The position numbers and the translations under genes are program-made. Shown here in pieces: positions 5,968 to 8,114 of a stretch of 8,114 nucleotides of DNA (the first letter of the stretch is position 1; the number at the start of each line of letters is the position of its first letter). The notes under the pieces were generated by a model. The model did not search any database, was not told the DNA's origin, and saw nothing but the letters and a program-made list of their open reading frames with translations. This DNA is from an uncultured Ruminococcus sp. (GTDB lineage: Bacteria; Bacillota; Clostridia; Oscillospirales; CAG-272), in assembly GCA_902783705.1 (NCBI GenBank), contig CACZSA010000040.1:1-8114 (forward strand), given 5' to 3'.

Positions 5968-7080
5968 TCAGTACCCCAGCGCGGCGAGCAGGGTCATCGC
6001 GTAGACCCGCGCCATAAAATCGCTCGGATGGTTGACGTTGTTTCCGGTGGCGTGGTAGTATTCCTTGCGCCGGAGCAGATGGCGGTGCATCGAGGTCATC
6101 GGCGCGACCCCGACGTGCTCCTCATACTGAGCGAAATCCCACAGCCCGTCCTCGTATTCGTCCTGATGCCCGAAGAAGCCCGCGGCACGCCAGTGCGGCA
6201 GGATCGACGAGAGCAGGAGAATGTCGGTCCCCGGGCAGGCCTCCTGCATCGCGCGCACGATCTGCGCCGTGAGCTCCATGTATTCCGCCCGCGTCCGCCA
6301 GCCGTCGTTCATCCCGAACGCGAGGATCATGAGATCCGGCGAATAGTCGCATGCCCGCTCCCGGACGTTCTCGAGTCCCCACTTCGACTCCATCCCGCCG
6401 ACGGCGGTGTTGACGTAGTGAAGCACCCGTTCCCCCGTCCGGCGCACCGGATCGACGGGGCCGTAGGGAACCACGTCGATCGAGAGGGCGTATCCGTATT
6501 TCTGCGCGAGCGCGCGGGAGACCATGAGGGGGAAGGACTCCGCGTAGGGCGGCACGCCGACGATGCCCGACGAATTCGCCCCGGTCGTGATGCTGTCGCC
6601 GTAGAAGAGGATCGTCGCCTCCTCGCCCCGTTCGAGCGTTGCGAGGAACCGCGCGCACTTGTCCGTCTGCGGCGGCGGGATCGGACCGTCCCACGCGGCA
6701 GAGTGGCGGTAGGTGACGTCGACCATATAGCGGATCATCGAATCCCCTTCGCCGAAGCCGAGGAAGGGATGCCCCTCCTCCGTGCAGCCGAAGTCCGCGC
6801 CGTCCCGGTGTTCGGACGGATAGAAGCGTTCGAGCGGGATAAAGGGCATCCGCGATCCCTCGGGCCGCACGAGCATGCCGTCCCGGAGAAGGTAATCCCG
6901 GCCCGCCTCGAATTCCCCAGTGAGATCGGCTGTGAAAACGCCGAGGATCTCGTCCATCGGGTATGTGAGCTTTGCCTCCCGCTCGTCCTCCCGGAAAAGG
7001 ACCGTCTCGTGTGCGACCGTGTCCCCCACCCAGAGCGGGCGGATATATTCGTCGAGCGTATAGCTACGTGAAACTTCCAT
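5968..7080 (-). CDS. Cytoplasmic SGNH/GDSL-family hydrolase with N-terminal accessory domain
   Basis: A 370-residue esterase/lipase-fold enzyme. The SGNH domain fills the C-terminal part: block I LFYGDSIT (158-165) with nucleophile Ser163, block II TAVGG (225-229) with the oxyanion Gly, block III FGMND (255-259) with Asn258, and block V NNVNHPSD (347-354) with catalytic His351. The usual block V Asp three residues before the His is Asn348. Residues 1-140 are not SGNH and look beta-rich, as in two-domain carbohydrate esterases; this is an inference. There is no signal peptide, so it should act inside the cell, perhaps on acylated sugars. An in-frame ATG exists 11 codons upstream (7113), but it overlaps the -10 box of the promoter, while the ATG at 7080 has AGGAGG at 4-5 nt spacing; 7080 is therefore the start. 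No clear terminator follows, only a short C-rich hairpin without a T-run, so readthrough into the desulfoferrodoxin gene is possible. Confidence 0.88.
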   Translation of the reverse strand: MEVSRSYTLDEYIRPLWVGDTVAHETVLFREDEREAKLTYPMDEILGVFTADLTGEFEAGRDYLLRDGMLVRPEGSRMPFIPLERFYPSEHRDGADFGCTEEGHPFLGFGEGDSMIRYMVDVTYRHSAAWDGPIPPPQTDKCARFLATLERGEEATILFYGDSITTGANSSGIVGVPPYAESFPLMVSRALAQKYGYALSIDVVPYGPVDPVRRTGERVLHYVNTAVGGMESKWGLENVRERACDYSPDLMILAFGMNDGWRTRAEYMELTAQIVRAMQEACPGTDILLLSSILPHWRAAGFFGHQDEYEDGLWDFAQYEEHVGVAPMTSMHRHLLRRKEYYHATGNNVNHPSDFMARVYAMTLLAALGY

Positions 7081-7085
7081 AACAA

Positions 7086-7091
7086 CCTCCT
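7086..7091 (-). promoter_or_regulatory. AGGAGG ribosome binding site that sets the SGNH hydrolase start
   Basis: AGGAGG reads on the minus strand at 7091-7086, 5 nt before the ATG at 7080. It lies inside the reading frame of the longer ORF version, so it argues against the upstream ATG at 7113. Confidence 0.88.
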
Positions 7092-7111
7092 GAAACCCAA
7101 TTTCCGGATTC

Positions 7112-7141
7112 ATTATAGCATCCGCGGGGAGAGTATGTCAA
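7112..7141 (-). promoter_or_regulatory. Consensus sigma-A promoter of the SGNH hydrolase gene
   Basis: A perfect TTGACA (7141-7136), an 18-bp spacer and a perfect TATAAT (7117-7112) preceded by TGC (extended -10). The TGA stop codon of the upstream MutS-related gene (7140-7138) lies inside the -35 box. Transcription should begin near 7105, giving a leader of about 25 nt. Confidence 0.9.
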
Positions 7142-8112
7142 GACTTTCGGAGCACCTTGCATCCGAACGGTTTCAATGCGCGGGCGGAACGTCCGGATAC
7201 ATCGGCGGGGACGTCTGTTCGATATCCGAGACGCTGTTGATTCAAAAGCGCCGGTATATCCGCGTCCCCCCATCCGTCGTCCATGAAATCCGATGCGGTG
7301 AAACGCACGTCGCATCGATCCATGGAGCACAGAAACGCGGTGAATTCTGCGGCAAAGCGGATATCCTCCACAAAGTCGTCCGGAAGTTCCGCCTCGCGCA
7401 GATCTTCCATGCGAATCCGCAGCTGCCGGAACGATTCCGTGAGCATGCGGTCGACGCAGTTCATCAGTTCCCGGTTGAAATCCAGCGTCAGATCATACCG
7501 CTCGGGATCGGGACGGATGAGGGGCACGGCGTCCGCATTTTCAAACGGTTCCGTATGCAGCGCGACGATCCCCGCTTCGTGTGCGAATCCGACGCTGTCG
7601 AGGTTTACGGCGAGCGTGACGCTCTGTACGCGGAACAAATCCTCCGGCAGACTTGCATACGCCTCTTCTGCGTGCCTGATCGCCTCCGAACGGTCCGCCA
7701 GATATTGCTTCAGCGTTTTCAGGGCGGCAGAGCGGGGAAGAAGCCGGTCAAGCTCTTTCGCAAGCGCACGGACAGCTTCCTGACGGGCTTTCATGTCCCC
7801 GAGCGACTCCAGGAACGACCTGTCCGAGATGCTGATCGGATAGGCATCCGCGAAACGGGTCAACACTTCTCTGAGCGAGTGGTTTTCGTACAGTTCGCGG
7901 AACAGATCGGCGCGATACCGCATCACGTCGGCGTCTTCCGTGTACAGCGGGACACCGTCTGCGTGCAAGACCTTTCCGAGCGTCGCGTCGTAAGCGGCGA
8001 TATAATCGTCCGGGAGCGGCATGTGGCACGCGCCTTCCGGGAAGAGCAGGCGCAGGTTCACCTCCCCCTTCCTGCCTTTCTTCTTTTCCGGGAGCCGGAA
8101 CTCGTCCTGCAT
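7138..8112 (-). CDS. MutS-related protein lacking the ATPase domain, possibly partial at 5' end
   Basis: 324 residues are visible, starting at an ATG two bases from the window edge; the true start may lie outside. The call rests on my recollection of clostridial MutS-related proteins: LRLLFPEG (20-27), then an acidic segment and DVMRYRADLFRELYEN (62-77), resembling their TD.E.I.YRQ..F.DLL block; a helical stretch (95-158) rich in Leu, Lys and Arg like a coiled lever; and VQSVTLAVNLDS...AGIVALHTEPF (162-190), resembling their core/clamp strand. In that family an ABC-type ATPase with a Walker A loop follows; here the protein stops about 130 residues after the clamp strand with no GxxGxGKS/T. 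The C-terminal 35 residues resemble nothing I know. It could be a decayed gene, or a free-standing clamp/lever protein. A scan of the other frames beyond the stop shows no ATPase remnant in the window. Its codon use appears slightly less GC-rich than its neighbours. Family assignment is moderate to low. Confidence 0.5.
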   Translation of the reverse strand: MQDEFRLPEKKKGRKGEVNLRLLFPEGACHMPLPDDYIAAYDATLGKVLHADGVPLYTEDADVMRYRADLFRELYENHSLREVLTRFADAYPISISDRSFLESLGDMKARQEAVRALAKELDRLLPRSAALKTLKQYLADRSEAIRHAEEAYASLPEDLFRVQSVTLAVNLDSVGFAHEAGIVALHTEPFENADAVPLIRPDPERYDLTLDFNRELMNCVDRMLTESFRQLRIRMEDLREAELPDDFVEDIRFAAEFTAFLCSMDRCDVRFTASDFMDDGWGDADIPALLNQQRLGYRTDVPADVSGRSARALKPFGCKVLRKS

Positions 8113-8114
8113 CT

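Noticed and set aside
6028..7071. A 347-codon plus-strand open frame opposite the SGNH hydrolase
   Set aside because: Antisense shadow of a gene with all SGNH blocks; no ribosome site and no domain.
7064..7330. Overlapping minus-strand frame as a continuation of the MutS-related gene with the lost ATPase domain
   Set aside because: Its translation has no Walker A, Walker B or other MutS-like sequence, so a simple frameshift does not explain the missing domain.

Overview
The window looks like chromosomal DNA of a GC-rich, anaerobic, low-complexity-intergenic Firmicute, probably a clostridial (gut-type) lineage. The grounds are: a desulfoferrodoxin-type superoxide reductase (an anaerobe's oxygen defence), a membrane-anchored HtrA protease of Gram-positive layout, a PlsY-type acyltransferase, strong AGGAGG ribosome binding sites and sigma-A style promoters, all in DNA that is clearly GC-rich with G/C-ending codons. 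The taxonomic call is an inference; no rRNA or other marker gene is present. No mobile element, CRISPR array, tRNA or rRNA was seen.

Layout. The left third (1-2472) is a plus-strand cluster of three genes: a 5'-truncated HAD phosphatase resembling eukaryotic-type phosphomannomutase, a glycosyltransferase of the MGDG synthase/UgtP (GT28) type, and a divergent PlsY-like glycerol-3-phosphate acyltransferase whose start overlaps the glycosyltransferase end by 20 bp. A hairpin terminator at about 2495-2541 closes this cluster and also faces the convergent minus-strand genes.

The right two thirds (2569-8112) hold five minus-strand genes, read from right to left: a MutS-related protein fragment without ATPase domain (runs to the window edge), a cytoplasmic SGNH/GDSL hydrolase, desulfoferrodoxin, a DmpA/P1-family self-cleaving aminopeptidase, and an HtrA-like serine protease with one PDZ domain. 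Four of these have a recognisable promoter just upstream, and terminators follow desulfoferrodoxin, the P1 peptidase and HtrA, so they look like a string of mostly single-gene transcription units rather than one operon.

How the genes may work together. The plus-strand set suggests membrane (glyco)lipid or surface-glycan synthesis: PlsY-like acylation of glycerol-3-phosphate, glycosylation of a lipid acceptor, and a sugar-phosphate type phosphatase/mutase. The minus-strand set is a loose group of stress and housekeeping functions (oxidative stress, envelope protein quality control, peptide and ester hydrolysis). I see no clear defence system or novel multi-gene machine. The points most worth a second look are the divergent PlsY-like protein, the ATPase-less MutS relative, the PMM-like HAD protein with an altered motif II, and the unusual htrA promoter region.
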